This document shows positions 9,458-18,758 of a stretch of DNA of 64,000 bases, one piece after another. The notes below the pieces were generated by a model. The model worked only from the letters and a program-made list of their open reading frames with translations. It had not been told where the DNA came from and searched no databases. The stretch's first letter is position 1. The number at the start of each line of letters is the position of its first letter. Where the stretch lies: positions 186,001-250,000 of the forward strand of contig NZ_BAAADJ010000023.1 in assembly GCF_039522365.1 (NCBI RefSeq). The letters run 5' to 3'. The DNA is from Bacillus carboniphilus (GTDB lineage Bacteria > Bacillota > Bacilli > Bacillales > JC228). Made by a program: the position numbers and the translations under genes.

Positions 9458-12103
9458 ATGGAAACAAAACAAAAAGAGCTTCCTACCAAATACGACCCGA
9501 AAGCCATTGAACAGGGTCGATATGAATGGTGGCTACAAGGTAAATTTTTTGAAGTAAAAGATGACAAAGAAAAAGAACCCTATACAATCGTTATCCCGCC
9601 TCCAAACGTAACGGGTAAGCTACATTTAGGGCATGCTTGGGACACAACGTTACAAGACATTCTAACAAGAATGAAACGCATGCAAGGGTACGATGTTTTA
9701 TGGTTACCAGGTATGGACCATGCGGGGATTGCCACTCAAGCAAAAGTAGAAGAAAAGCTTCGTAATGAAGGGAAATCTCGCTACGATTTAGGTAGAGAAA
9801 ATTTTGTTGAAGAAACATGGAAATGGAAAGAAGAGTATGCTGAACATATTCGTAAGCAGTGGGCTAAACTCGGTCTTGGTTTAGACTACAGTCGTGAAAG
9901 ATTTACCCTTGATGAAGGGCTTTCAGATGCGGTTAAAGAAGTGTTCGTAGCCCTTTATAAAAAAGGTCTTATCTATCGCGGTGAGTACATCATCAACTGG
10001 GACCCAGCAACCAAAACGGCTTTATCAGATATTGAAGTTATTCATAAGGATGTTCAAGGTGCCTTCTATCATATGAAGTATCCACTTGCAGATGGAAGCG
10101 GTTCAATTGAAATTGCGACAACGAGACCTGAAACAATGCTTGGTGATACAGCAGTTGCCGTTCACCCTGAAGACGATCGTTATAAGCACCTTATTGGTAA
10201 AACAGTTATTCTCCCAATTACAGGAAGAGAGATTCCAATTGTTGGCGATGACTATGTTGATATGGAATTTGGTTCCGGAGCAGTAAAAATAACGCCAGCT
10301 CACGATCCAAACGACTTTGAAATCGGTAACCGTCATAATCTTCCTCGAATTCTCGTTATGAACGAAGATGGTTCGATGAATGAGAAAGCTGGAAAATACA
10401 AAGGTATGGACCGCTTTGAGTGCCGTAAGCAGCTGGTGAAAGATCTTCAAGAAGAAGGCATTCTCTTTAAAATTGAAGACCACCTTCACTCTGTTGGACA
10501 CTCTGAAAGAAGTGGAGCCGTTGTTGAACCTTATCTTTCAACACAATGGTTCGTTAAAATGCAACCACTTGCAGATGAAGCGATTGCCCTACAATCAAAA
10601 GAAAACAAGGTTAACTTCGTTCCAGATCGTTTTGAAACGAACTATCTCCGTTGGATGGAAAACACCCGTGACTGGTGTATTTCTAGACAGCTTTGGTGGG
10701 GACACCGCATTCCAGCTTGGTATCATAAAGAAACGGGAGAAGTTTACGTTAACCAAGAACCACCAAGTGATATCGAAAACTGGAAGCAGGATGATGATGT
10801 ACTGGATACATGGTTTAGTTCTGCATTATGGCCATTTTCAACCATGGGTTGGCCGAATGAAGAAGTGGCTGACTATCAAAGATACTATCCAACAAACTGC
10901 CTAGTTACAGGCTATGATATAATCGGTTTCTGGGTTTCACGTATGATTTTCCAAGGACTCGAATTTACAGGAAAGCGTCCGTTTAAAGATGTTCTCATTC
11001 ATGGTTTAGTTCGTGATGCAGAAGGTCGTAAAATGAGTAAGTCTCTTGGTAATGGTATCGATCCAATGGATGTTATCGATCAATACGGAGCCGATTCATT
11101 ACGTTACTTCTTATCTACAGGAAGCTCACCAGGTCAAGACCTACGTTTCAGTATGGAGAAGGTAGAGGCTATCTGGAACTTTGCTAATAAGATTTGGAAC
11201 GCTTCTCGTTTTGCGATGATGAATATGGGTGACATGACTGTAGCTGATATTGATCTATCAGGTAAGAAATCAGTAGCAGATCACTGGATCTTGACTCGTC
11301 TAAATGAAACCATTGATACGGTAACAAAGCTTGCAGACAAGTACGAGTTTGGTGAAGTTGGCCGTGCGCTATATAACTTCATTTGGGATGACTTCTGTGA
11401 TTGGTATATTGAAATGGCGAAGCTCCCATTAAATGGTGAAGATGAAGAGGCGAAGAAAACAACTCGTTCCGTATTAGCATACGTTCTTGATTCAACAATG
11501 AAGCTTCTTCATCCGTTTATGCCGTTTATTACAGAAGAAATTTGGCAGAAGCTACCGACTGAAGGTGAATCGATTACAACAGCTGATTGGCCAACAGTTA
11601 AGCCTGAGCTTTCAAATGAAAAAGCAGCAAAAGAAATGAAGCTTTTAGTTGAAATTATTCGTTCTGTGAGAAATATCCGTGCTGAAGTAAACACGCCTTT
11701 AAGTAAGAAAATCGATCTATACTTAAAGACGAAGGACCAAGAAACAGCAGAAACGTTAATTGCCAACCAAAGTTATTTAGAGCGCTTCTGTAATCCAGAA
11801 ACAATTGAGATTGGCACTGGTGTACAAACTCCAGATAAAGCCATGTCAGCTGTAGTAACAGGTGCAGAAGTTATTCTTCCACTTGCGGGTCTCATCAACA
11901 TTGATGAAGAAATTGCCCGTCTAGAAAAAGAATTAGAAAAGTGGACAAAAGAAGTTGAGCGGGTTCAAAATAAGCTGGCTAACGAACGTTTCGTTCAAAA
12001 AGCGCCACAAAACGTAGTAGATGAGGAACGTGCAAAAGAAAAAGACTACCTAGAAAAAAGAGAAATCGTTCTAAAACGAATTGAAGAATTGAAAAACTCT
12101 TAA
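9458..12103 (+). CDS. valS: Valyl-tRNA synthetase
   Basis: Charges tRNA-Val with valine. The 881-aa class I synthetase has the HIGH motif as [15 protein letters not shown] (about residue 42-56), the editing domain with [19 protein letters not shown] and the KMSKS loop [10 protein letters not shown] (about 525). A C-terminal coiled coil arm ([24 protein letters not shown]) is typical of bacterial ValS. ATG 9458 follows AGGAGG at 9445-9450; an upstream TTG at 9437 has no ribosome site. Controlled by the T-box leader. Confidence 0.98.
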   Translation: METKQKELPTKYDPKAIEQGRYEWWLQGKFFEVKDDKEKEPYTIVIPPPNVTGKLHLGHAWDTTLQDILTRMKRMQGYDVLWLPGMDHAGIATQAKVEEKLRNEGKSRYDLGRENFVEETWKWKEEYAEHIRKQWAKLGLGLDYSRERFTLDEGLSDAVKEVFVALYKKGLIYRGEYIINWDPATKTALSDIEVIHKDVQGAFYHMKYPLADGSGSIEIATTRPETMLGDTAVAVHPEDDRYKHLIGKTVILPITGREIPIVGDDYVDMEFGSGAVKITPAHDPNDFEIGNRHNLPRILVMNEDGSMNEKAGKYKGMDRFECRKQLVKDLQEEGILFKIEDHLHSVGHSERSGAVVEPYLSTQWFVKMQPLADEAIALQSKENKVNFVPDRFETNYLRWMENTRDWCISRQLWWGHRIPAWYHKETGEVYVNQEPPSDIENWKQDDDVLDTWFSSALWPFSTMGWPNEEVADYQRYYPTNCLVTGYDIIGFWVSRMIFQGLEFTGKRPFKDVLIHGLVRDAEGRKMSKSLGNGIDPMDVIDQYGADSLRYFLSTGSSPGQDLRFSMEKVEAIWNFANKIWNASRFAMMNMGDMTVADIDLSGKKSVADHWILTRLNETIDTVTKLADKYEFGEVGRALYNFIWDDFCDWYIEMAKLPLNGEDEEAKKTTRSVLAYVLDSTMKLLHPFMPFITEEIWQKLPTEGESITTADWPTVKPELSNEKAAKEMKLLVEIIRSVRNIRAEVNTPLSKKIDLYLKTKDQETAETLIANQSYLERFCNPETIEIGTGVQTPDKAMSAVVTGAEVILPLAGLINIDEEIARLEKELEKWTKEVERVQNKLANERFVQKAPQNVVDEERAKEKDYLEKREIVLKRIEELKNS

Positions 12104-12116
12104 TAAGAAGGTTATG

Positions 12117-12155
12117 ATGATGGCGGACCAAGTGTAATGGTTCGTCATCATTTAT
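12117..12155 (+). terminator. Hairpin after valS, weak terminator
   Basis: A 14-bp stem with two G-U pairs, ATGATGGCGGACCA (12117-12130) and TGGTTCGTCATCAT (12138-12151). The tail is not a T run, so termination may be partial and folC may be partly co-transcribed. Confidence 0.45.
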
Positions 12156-12204
12156 GTTCTAATTAAACCTATACTTAAAAGTAGTGAAGAGTGAGGGAAA
12201 TGTA

Positions 12205-13509
12205 ATGAATTATAACGAGGCATTAAACTGGATACATGGGCGTTTGCGACTTGGAATGAAACCAGGTTTAAAACGTATGGAATGGATGATGGAAAAGTTA
12301 GATCATCCGGAAAGAAGAACGAAATTTGTACATATTGGTGGAACCAATGGAAAAGGGTCAACCGTAAGCTTCGTGAGAACCATCCTACAGAGTGCAGGAT
12401 ATGAAGTGGGGACTTTTACCTCGCCGTACATCGAACAATTTAATGAAAGAATTAGTGTGAATGGTGTACCCATCTCGGATGAGGAGATGGTCTTGCTTGC
12501 TAAAAAAATAATTCCCCTTGCAGAAGAACTAGAAAAAACTGAGTTAGGTGGCCCAACAGAGTTTGAGGTCATTACCGCTATGTGTTTGTACTATTTTGGC
12601 TATGTTCATCCCGTTGATATCGTTGTGATGGAAGTTGGCTTAGGAGGTAGGTTTGATTCAACGAATGTCATTCACCCTCTGGTCTCCGTCATCACGAATA
12701 TTGGGATGGATCATGTAAATATTCTAGGACACACAATCCCTGAAATTGCTTTTGAGAAGGCAGGCATCATTAAAGTCGGTACACCGGTTGTGATAGGAGA
12801 ACAAAAGGAAGTGGCCATTCAAACAATAGAAGATGTGGCATCATCTCGAAAAGCTAAAATCTATCAAATAGGAAGAGAAATGAAGGTTTTAGACCATGTT
12901 TCTAATGTAGAAGGGGAACAGTTTACATTGGTCACACCTTTTAAAACCTATTCTCATTTACAAACGACTTTAAAGGGAACCCACCAAGTCGGTAATGCAG
13001 CATTAGCCATTATGACTATCGAATATTTAAAAGCTTATTATGCTTTTCTAGTCGATGAGGAGCATGTGTATGAAGGGGTAAAAAATACCTATTGGCCAGG
13101 AAGGTTCGAAGAGTTAATGAGTGAGCCTACCTTAATTGTTGATGGGGCACATAATCAGGAAGGAATTGACTCTTTAGCAGACACGATAAAGAAGAGGTTC
13201 CCTAAACAAAAAGTGAATATCTTATTCGCAGGCCTAGGAGATAAGCCTCTCAAACCAATGCTAGAAAAACTAGAAGATATTGCAGATTCCCTTTATATAA
13301 CCACCTTTGATTTTCCTAGGGCAGCGGGGATTCAAGACCTTCATTCACTTATAGAGAGTAGTTCTGCCACATATGTTGAGGAATGGAAAGCTTGGTTAAC
13401 TGATCTGATTCACACAGGAAAAAATGATGATGTACTAATCATTACAGGTTCTCTTTATTTCATTTCTGAAGTCAAGCAATATTTTCAAACAATTAAAATT
13501 TCGAAATAA
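12205..13509 (+). CDS. folC: Folylpolyglutamate synthase / dihydrofolate synthase
   Basis: Adds glutamate to dihydropteroate and to folates. The 434-aa Mur-ligase-type protein has the P-loop HIGGTNGKGSTVSFVRTIL (near residue 45), FTSPYIEQFNERI, and the C-terminal DGAHNQEG motif. ATG 12205 follows GAGGGA with good spacing; GTG 12184 upstream lacks a site. In B. subtilis folC is followed by comC and spoIIB; here the pilus island begins instead. Confidence 0.96.
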   Translation: MNYNEALNWIHGRLRLGMKPGLKRMEWMMEKLDHPERRTKFVHIGGTNGKGSTVSFVRTILQSAGYEVGTFTSPYIEQFNERISVNGVPISDEEMVLLAKKIIPLAEELEKTELGGPTEFEVITAMCLYYFGYVHPVDIVVMEVGLGGRFDSTNVIHPLVSVITNIGMDHVNILGHTIPEIAFEKAGIIKVGTPVVIGEQKEVAIQTIEDVASSRKAKIYQIGREMKVLDHVSNVEGEQFTLVTPFKTYSHLQTTLKGTHQVGNAALAIMTIEYLKAYYAFLVDEEHVYEGVKNTYWPGRFEELMSEPTLIVDGAHNQEGIDSLADTIKKRFPKQKVNILFAGLGDKPLKPMLEKLEDIADSLYITTFDFPRAAGIQDLHSLIESSSATYVEEWKAWLTDLIHTGKNDDVLIITGSLYFISEVKQYFQTIKISK

Positions 13510-13553
13510 ATGAAATGTGTGACAAATACAAAAAACTTTGATAAAGTAAAGTG

Positions 13554-13559
13554 TATAAT
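13554..13559 (+). promoter_or_regulatory. Probable -10 box before the diguanylate cyclase gene
   Basis: Perfect TATAAT, 39 bp before TTG 13599. No good -35 is seen at 16-18 bp, so the promoter may need an activator or be weak. It is the most likely start of the pilus-island transcript. Confidence 0.4.
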
Positions 13560-13598
13560 TGTGACTTTTCGACTAAATCTAGGAAGGAGGATATGAAA

Positions 13599-15332
13599 TT
13601 GGACGTATCAACTACTAAAAAAAGACTAGTTTGGACCATGTGGGCCATTTTATTTCCAATTGGTATGGTTTATTCCTATATCAAATATCCTCCTAACCTC
13701 TCAGATATTAGTTTAGATATGGTTTGGTTCCTTTTATTAATGGTGGGATCAGCACTAGTCCCAATGGTGGTAAACCGAACGACTATATTTTTTGTATTGT
13801 GGACATCCATCGCTACGTTTTTATTATTTGGATTATTTATAGAAATCCTTTTTATTCAGATTGCATTATTATTTTTAATGGCTAAGGTGAAACCGGGTAA
13901 GGGGGACTCTTATAAGTATCCCTTAAACTCCCTCATGTTTTTAATCGTATCCCTTTTGAGTGGTATTACTTTTTATGCGTTGGGTGGGCAAAATGATCTA
14001 ATCACTCTTGGTAACGGTCGTGACATTCTGCTCATATTGGCCTATACCTTTGTCTATTTTGCAAGTAACCAAGCTTGCCTCATGTTTCTTTCTAGAGCTA
14101 TTTTAAATGTGAAACGGAAGTTGTTTAGTAAAGATTTTATTTGGGAAGCGGCTTCATTGTGCTTAGTCCTGCCTTTAGGTATGGTTTTATTTGTGCTATA
14201 TAAAGAAATGGGAGTAATTTCTGCATTTTTAGTAGGAATTCCATTTTTCAGTGTAGCTATTATTTTAAAATTATATAACTCTGCTGATATCGTTAATGAA
14301 CATTTACAGAAAGCCACAGATATTGGGCATGAGTTAACACAGAGTTTAAAAGCACGGGAAGTTATTGATTTGTTTATGAATCGAATCGTTTCTATTTTTC
14401 CTGTGAGTCATGCTTACATATTAGATGTTGTTGATAATAAGGAGCTTCATTTGATTCGAAGATATGAAAACGGTGATAATCTTAGTCTTGATATTGACCC
14501 ACTGATCCGACATGAAGGAATTGCAGGTGAAGTGTGGGCATCTCAGAAGGCTGCTCTCTATCATTCAAGATCGGAGTGGCAAACGATTGCCAAAGGATAT
14601 ATGCCAGAGGGTGTAGAAAGTGTATTGTCAGTTCCGATTATGCGGAATCAAAAAGTAGTTGGAGTACTACTTTTAGCTACTCCTCAAAAGCAAGCCTATG
14701 AAAATTATCAACTAATGATTGTTGATATTTTATGTTCTTACTTAGCAATTGCATTAGAGAATGCAAGAAACTATGAATTGACTAAAAAAGAAAGTGAGCG
14801 TTGTGCTCTAACAGGCTTATACAATTACCGCTATTTTGAAAAGTTAATAGAAACTGAATATCAACATTTAAAAGAAAAGAAATACAATGACCTATCTCTC
14901 ATACTCATTGATATTGACCACTTCAAATCTATTAACGATACTTATGGACACCAAAGTGGAAATGAAGTGTTAAGAGCATTAGCCGATCGCTTACTTCAAT
15001 TCTTTGGAGACCAAGGGATTGTTGCAAGATACGGTGGAGAAGAATTTGTTATTTTATTACCGGATGTACCAAAGAAGGAAGCTCTTGCATTAGCTGAAAC
15101 ATTACGTGTCATGATTGCAAATAGACCATTCTCAGTTGAACAGCAGCTAACACAAAGCAGGAGTCGCTCGCTAATTCGAATTACAGCTAGTATAGGAGTA
15201 GCCAATGCACCGGAAGATGCAGAAGATTATTTAACACTAATCAGGCATGCTGACTATGCTATGTATGTTGGAGCAAAAAGAAGAGGAAGAAATAAAGTTT
15301 CTGAGTATCAATCTATACAAGCGAATGTTTAG
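13599..15332 (+). CDS. Membrane GAF-GGDEF diguanylate cyclase
   Basis: Predicted to make cyclic-di-GMP from two GTP. The order is about six or seven membrane segments (residues 5-215), a GAF-like sensor region (about 225-365) and a C-terminal GGDEF domain (about 400-577). The active-site motif RYGGEEF (GGEEF at 479-483) is intact and metal-binding DIDHFKSINDTYGH is present. The residues before it (FGDQGIVARYGG) do not form the usual RxxD inhibitory site, so product inhibition may be absent. TTG 13599 is preferred: AGGAGG ends at 13590, 8 bp away; ATG 13593 is only 2 bp from it. First gene of the pilus island. Confidence 0.9.
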   Translation: MDVSTTKKRLVWTMWAILFPIGMVYSYIKYPPNLSDISLDMVWFLLLMVGSALVPMVVNRTTIFFVLWTSIATFLLFGLFIEILFIQIALLFLMAKVKPGKGDSYKYPLNSLMFLIVSLLSGITFYALGGQNDLITLGNGRDILLILAYTFVYFASNQACLMFLSRAILNVKRKLFSKDFIWEAASLCLVLPLGMVLFVLYKEMGVISAFLVGIPFFSVAIILKLYNSADIVNEHLQKATDIGHELTQSLKAREVIDLFMNRIVSIFPVSHAYILDVVDNKELHLIRRYENGDNLSLDIDPLIRHEGIAGEVWASQKAALYHSRSEWQTIAKGYMPEGVESVLSVPIMRNQKVVGVLLLATPQKQAYENYQLMIVDILCSYLAIALENARNYELTKKESERCALTGLYNYRYFEKLIETEYQHLKEKKYNDLSLILIDIDHFKSINDTYGHQSGNEVLRALADRLLQFFGDQGIVARYGGEEFVILLPDVPKKEALALAETLRVMIANRPFSVEQQLTQSRSRSLIRITASIGVANAPEDAEDYLTLIRHADYAMYVGAKRRGRNKVSEYQSIQANV

Positions 15333-15367
15333 AGGATATCCCGTCACAGGTGGGGTATCTTCTTTTA
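15332..15367 (+). terminator. Terminator after the diguanylate cyclase gene
   Basis: GAGGATATCCC (15332-15342) pairs with GGGGTATCTTC (15352-15362), two G-U pairs, then TTTT. It separates the cyclase gene from the pilus genes proper. Confidence 0.75.
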
Positions 15368-15498
15368 CGTTTACAATAAACAATGAAAACATAAAAAAGA
15401 GGACTTTATTATCTGGAAATCTGAAAAAATTCATGAATTTGCTACTATTTCTCCCTTTTTTACTAGATTTAATACATGTCAAATGAAGTAGTATCGTA

Positions 15499-15504
15499 TA
15501 CAAT
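15499..15504 (+). promoter_or_regulatory. Candidate -10 box of the main pilus operon
   Basis: TACAAT within an AT-rich run, about 39 bp before ATG 15543. The -35 region (near 15476-15481, ATGTCA) is a poor match. Support is mainly that a terminator lies upstream and that a tightly spaced operon begins here. Confidence 0.35.
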
Positions 15505-15542
15505 ATATATATAGAAAAAGTATGAACGGAGGTGGAGAAAAA

Positions 15543-16697
15543 ATGGAAATATATTTACATATCGGAATTAGTGCAATAGGCCTAGCTATTCTATTTTTTC
15601 TCTTACCTGTACGCTGGACCTCGCTAGGGAAAGTGGTCATTTGGTTTACTTCTAGTTTAGTAGGAACACTATTTACCTTAGCTTGGAATTTACAACCTAC
15701 AATTAAAACAATTCTTTTACATATCTTGTTAGCGATTACTCTGAGCTATTTAATCGTAAGACGTGGTACTGCCTTATTCGAGCTTCCAAAGGATGAAAGT
15801 AAAGTAGATACTTCAACTCAAGTAGAGCCTCTATATAATTACCATGCACAGCTAGAAAAGGCTAAAATGGCTAAGCCTGCTAATATTGTGGAAACCGAAG
15901 TCCACACAAATAGTGTACGTGAAGAACAAACAGAAATAGTTTCTCAGGAAATTTTTGAATCAGTACAACCAGATGTAACTGCTCTTTCAAAGTTGGAGGC
16001 CCTGACGAAGGAAGAACAGACTTTCATTTTGGATGGATTAGACTTTGAAGAAGAGCAAGAGGAAATCGGTCATTCAGATGAGGTATCAGTAGTTGATCAT
16101 GATCCATTGACAGATATGGTTGAGGACGAACCGGGATATCTTCTAGATGACTGGATTATGGAAGATGCAATGCACAATGACATAAAGGAAGAACAACCGG
16201 AAGAAGTAGTAGCACAAGAATCCATTTTGACTCACTCTGAAAATGTCATATCCTTTGATGAAAAACGTAAAGAGAAACGCTCGATGAGTTCGTTAAACAG
16301 CATAGAAGAATTAGATTGGACTCTTCCAGAAGAGACTACAACAAATGAATCACAAGATGAAAATGCTTTCCAACTAGAAGAAAAAATAGAACAACCATTA
16401 AATTTAGCAGATAATGATGTTACTAAAAAGGAAGTTATAACATCTGCTTCTGAGCAAAAGGAAGAAGTAGTAGATTTAATGGATGAACACGCAAATGAAG
16501 ATAGCCTAGAAAAGTATGAATCAGTTATAGATGGAAGAGCTCTTCTTTTAAATGACGGTTTAGCTAATTTATATAAAGAGAGAGCAGAATCTATAAAAAA
16601 ATTGAAATCTAAGGACGAGCATGCCGATAGTACTTTAAAGGAACAGAAGCAGTTTCTCCAAGAATTGTCTAGTTGGTTCCGAGCATCTAATGATTAG
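15543..16697 (+). CDS. Acidic membrane protein of unknown function in pilus island
   Basis: A 384-aa protein with two or three hydrophobic segments in residues 5-70 (HIGISAIGLAILFFLLPV, VIWFTSSLVGTLFTLAW, ILLHILLAITLSYLIV), then a long, strongly acidic, Glu-rich and low-complexity tail and a basic C-terminal end (QKQFLQELSSWFRASND). The tail is predicted to be cytoplasmic and disordered. I recognise no family. ATG 15543 is preceded by GGAGGTGG. It is followed 16 bp later by the G5-like protein; position suggests a pilus assembly or regulatory accessory role, which is inference. Confidence 0.7.
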   Translation: MEIYLHIGISAIGLAILFFLLPVRWTSLGKVVIWFTSSLVGTLFTLAWNLQPTIKTILLHILLAITLSYLIVRRGTALFELPKDESKVDTSTQVEPLYNYHAQLEKAKMAKPANIVETEVHTNSVREEQTEIVSQEIFESVQPDVTALSKLEALTKEEQTFILDGLDFEEEQEEIGHSDEVSVVDHDPLTDMVEDEPGYLLDDWIMEDAMHNDIKEEQPEEVVAQESILTHSENVISFDEKRKEKRSMSSLNSIEELDWTLPEETTTNESQDENAFQLEEKIEQPLNLADNDVTKKEVITSASEQKEEVVDLMDEHANEDSLEKYESVIDGRALLLNDGLANLYKERAESIKKLKSKDEHADSTLKEQKQFLQELSSWFRASND

Positions 16698-16713
16698 TAT
16701 TTGAGGTGTGATG

Positions 16714-17865
16714 ATGTATATAAAGAAATATACTACTATATTTCTCTCTATTCTTTTAGGGACTGCCCTATTTGTTAGTCTTTTTCAGCTTAGTGTGTAC
16801 GCATATGATAAATGGTTTAATCAAGCCTTTGCAGAACAGACCTTAATTGGAAGTGTTGATGTTTCAGGGCTTACGGATGAGGAAGCAGCACAGAAAGTAA
16901 GGGATGCTGTATCTTCTTGGAAGAATGATGTAAGCTTTTCTATTCAAATAGAGGAACAAACGATTCTTTTAAAGAATGATGCTTTTGATTTCGATATTGA
17001 ATCATCGATTAAACAAGCAAAAGATTCAACTATTAACGCTCTAAACGTACGATTTTTGGAAGATCATCTACTATTGAAACTAACAACTGATGCTTCGCAT
17101 GTGTCGATTAGTCCAAAGGAGATAGAACCTATTATTCAAATGATGGAGCAAAAGGCGTCCTATTTGTTAGCTCAATCAACATCCCTTGAGTTGAAAGGTG
17201 GAGACCAAAATCAGCCATCTACTCCGTCTCATACGGAGTATTCCATTACCATTGTGCGAACTACAGCAAGTCCAAATATAAATAAATATCTAAACCGTAC
17301 AGCTTTAGAACTTGAACTTGAGCCAAATCATTCTTTCTCTTTCCTTAACTGGAGTGAAAAATATGGACTGTTAGACCTTACAAATGAAGAGCTATCTACC
17401 ATTGCATCTGTTCTCTGGGAAGGGGTACTTTCAACACCAGTCAGTCTTGTTGAGCGACACACTAGTGGCTCCCTACCAGCATCCATACAACCAGGGTTAG
17501 AAGCGAAGATTGATAAAAATAACGGTCAAGATTTATCCTTCAACAATAGTACGGATGTACCTATTCTCTTTCAACTAAGGTCAACTGGTCCGAACACGAT
17601 TAGCTTAACGATTTCTACAGAACAAACATCTAGTTTAGTGAGTTATTCTATCATTCAAGAAAAAGTATTAGAGCCTAGGAAGGTCATTCAATATGTATCT
17701 AATAATGATTCTAGAGCAGGCCAAACACTCCCTGGGCAAAAAGGATATGAAATTAAAATTATTAGAGAGTATACAGATACAAAAGGAAACATACTGCAAT
17801 CGGAAGTGGTAGTAAAGGATTCCTATCTACCTATTCATGAAACCATTTTTCAAGTGGGTCCATAA
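16714..17865 (+). CDS. Exported protein with VanW-like N region and C-terminal G5-like domain
   Basis: A 383-aa protein with an N-terminal signal anchor (TTIFLSILLGTALFVSLFQL). Residues about 45-65, VDVSGLTDEEAAQKVRDAV, resemble the repeated domain before VanW domains (YoaR/VanW family), but the VanW core is not evident. The C-terminal 70 residues fit a G5 domain pattern: EPRKVIQYVSNNDSRAGQTL then PGQKGYEIKIIREYTDTKG. G5 domains are found in surface proteins and bind cell-wall sugars or adhesin partners. ATG 16714 or 16711 follow GAGGTG. Likely an envelope-facing pilus accessory protein. Confidence 0.68.
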   Translation: MYIKKYTTIFLSILLGTALFVSLFQLSVYAYDKWFNQAFAEQTLIGSVDVSGLTDEEAAQKVRDAVSSWKNDVSFSIQIEEQTILLKNDAFDFDIESSIKQAKDSTINALNVRFLEDHLLLKLTTDASHVSISPKEIEPIIQMMEQKASYLLAQSTSLELKGGDQNQPSTPSHTEYSITIVRTTASPNINKYLNRTALELELEPNHSFSFLNWSEKYGLLDLTNEELSTIASVLWEGVLSTPVSLVERHTSGSLPASIQPGLEAKIDKNNGQDLSFNNSTDVPILFQLRSTGPNTISLTISTEQTSSLVSYSIIQEKVLEPRKVIQYVSNNDSRAGQTLPGQKGYEIKIIREYTDTKGNILQSEVVVKDSYLPIHETIFQVGP

Positions 17866-17892
17866 TCAGCTGTTTATTTGAGGGAAGTTATG

Positions 17893-18333
17893 ATGAAATT
17901 TCAATCACAAGGATTTACAGTCATTGAGCTCTTAATTGCGTTTGCTGTACTCTCCCTAGTTGTAGTGGGAGCAGCAGGCTTCTTCACGCAAGGCTTTCAA
18001 TTTACATCCTATAACGAAGACAAACTATCAGCTGTTCATTTGTCTTCTCTTGTATTAGAGAAAGTGCAAGAGAATTTTAATGAGACAGCTTGTCCTAGTA
18101 CAAGCACGGAAAACTTATTCCCAAAATATTTGTCTCTATTTGAAGATACACAAGCTGATGGGGCCTTTCTTCTAAACGATAAAAAATTTTATATTTCCCT
18201 TCTCTTATATTGCAACGGTTCACAAGACTTAAAAACCATGCATGTTCAAGTGTACGATAGCGTTACGCGGGATAAGCTCCTGAGTGAAAACTTTGGTTAT
18301 GTCGAGCTCCAAACAGGGGGGACTGCCCAATGA
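17893..18333 (+). CDS. Type IV prepilin-like minor pilin
   Basis: A 146-aa protein with a short basic leader MKFQSQG, cleavage after Gly7, then FTVIELLIAFAVLSLVVVG: phenylalanine at +1, Glu at +5 and a hydrophobic helix, the class III signal processed by the prepilin peptidase. The rest has two Cys that could pair. ATG 17893 fits the GAGGGA site at 17880-17885 (ATG 17890 also possible). It overlaps the next gene by 4 bp (ATGA), so the two are translationally coupled. Confidence 0.88.
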   Translation: MKFQSQGFTVIELLIAFAVLSLVVVGAAGFFTQGFQFTSYNEDKLSAVHLSSLVLEKVQENFNETACPSTSTENLFPKYLSLFEDTQADGAFLLNDKKFYISLLLYCNGSQDLKTMHVQVYDSVTRDKLLSENFGYVELQTGGTAQ

Positions 18334-18758
18334 AGAGGTACATAGGGAATGAAAGCGGTTTAACGTTAATCGAACTGCTTGGTGTATTTGTCATTTCATC
18401 TATTATTCTTACAGTCATCTTCAGTTTTTTTACCTTTGGTTCTAATGCATTTCAAAAAGATGAAGCAGCGGTTAGCCTTCAGAATGAGGCAAACCGGATT
18501 ATGACGGCTATAACAGTTGCCTATTATTCTGAAGGGAGCTTTGTTCTTGAACAGAAAGACGAGAATGGAGATGGGAAACAAGAAATTGTGCTAAACGGGG
18601 CTATAATCTCAGAACAAAAGTTTGAGTACACAATGACACCTTTAAGTATTAGTTCAAATGTAAATCCAGTAGAGCTTGAATTAACAGTGATTGGTTCCTC
18701 GGAGCAAATCACTTTGAAAACTTATTTACGGAGTGTACGTACTAATGGTGGATCCTAA
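18330..18758 (+). CDS. Type IV prepilin-like minor pilin
   Basis: A 142-aa protein with leader MKRYIGNESG and mature start LTLIELLGVFVISSIILTVIF, Glu at +5. The small C-terminal domain lacks cysteines. It resembles PilW/GspJ-type minor pilins in size and order (after a PilV/GspI-like and before a GspK/PilX-like gene), though assignment to these classes is inference. Overlaps both neighbours. Confidence 0.87.
   Translation: MKRYIGNESGLTLIELLGVFVISSIILTVIFSFFTFGSNAFQKDEAAVSLQNEANRIMTAITVAYYSEGSFVLEQKDENGDGKQEIVLNGAIISEQKFEYTMTPLSISSNVNPVELELTVIGSSEQITLKTYLRSVRTNGGS

Noticed and set aside
10103-10501. 132-codon minus-strand and 143-codon plus-strand frames inside valS
   Set aside because: Valyl-tRNA synthetase motifs run through this region in one intact frame; no ribosome sites for the others.
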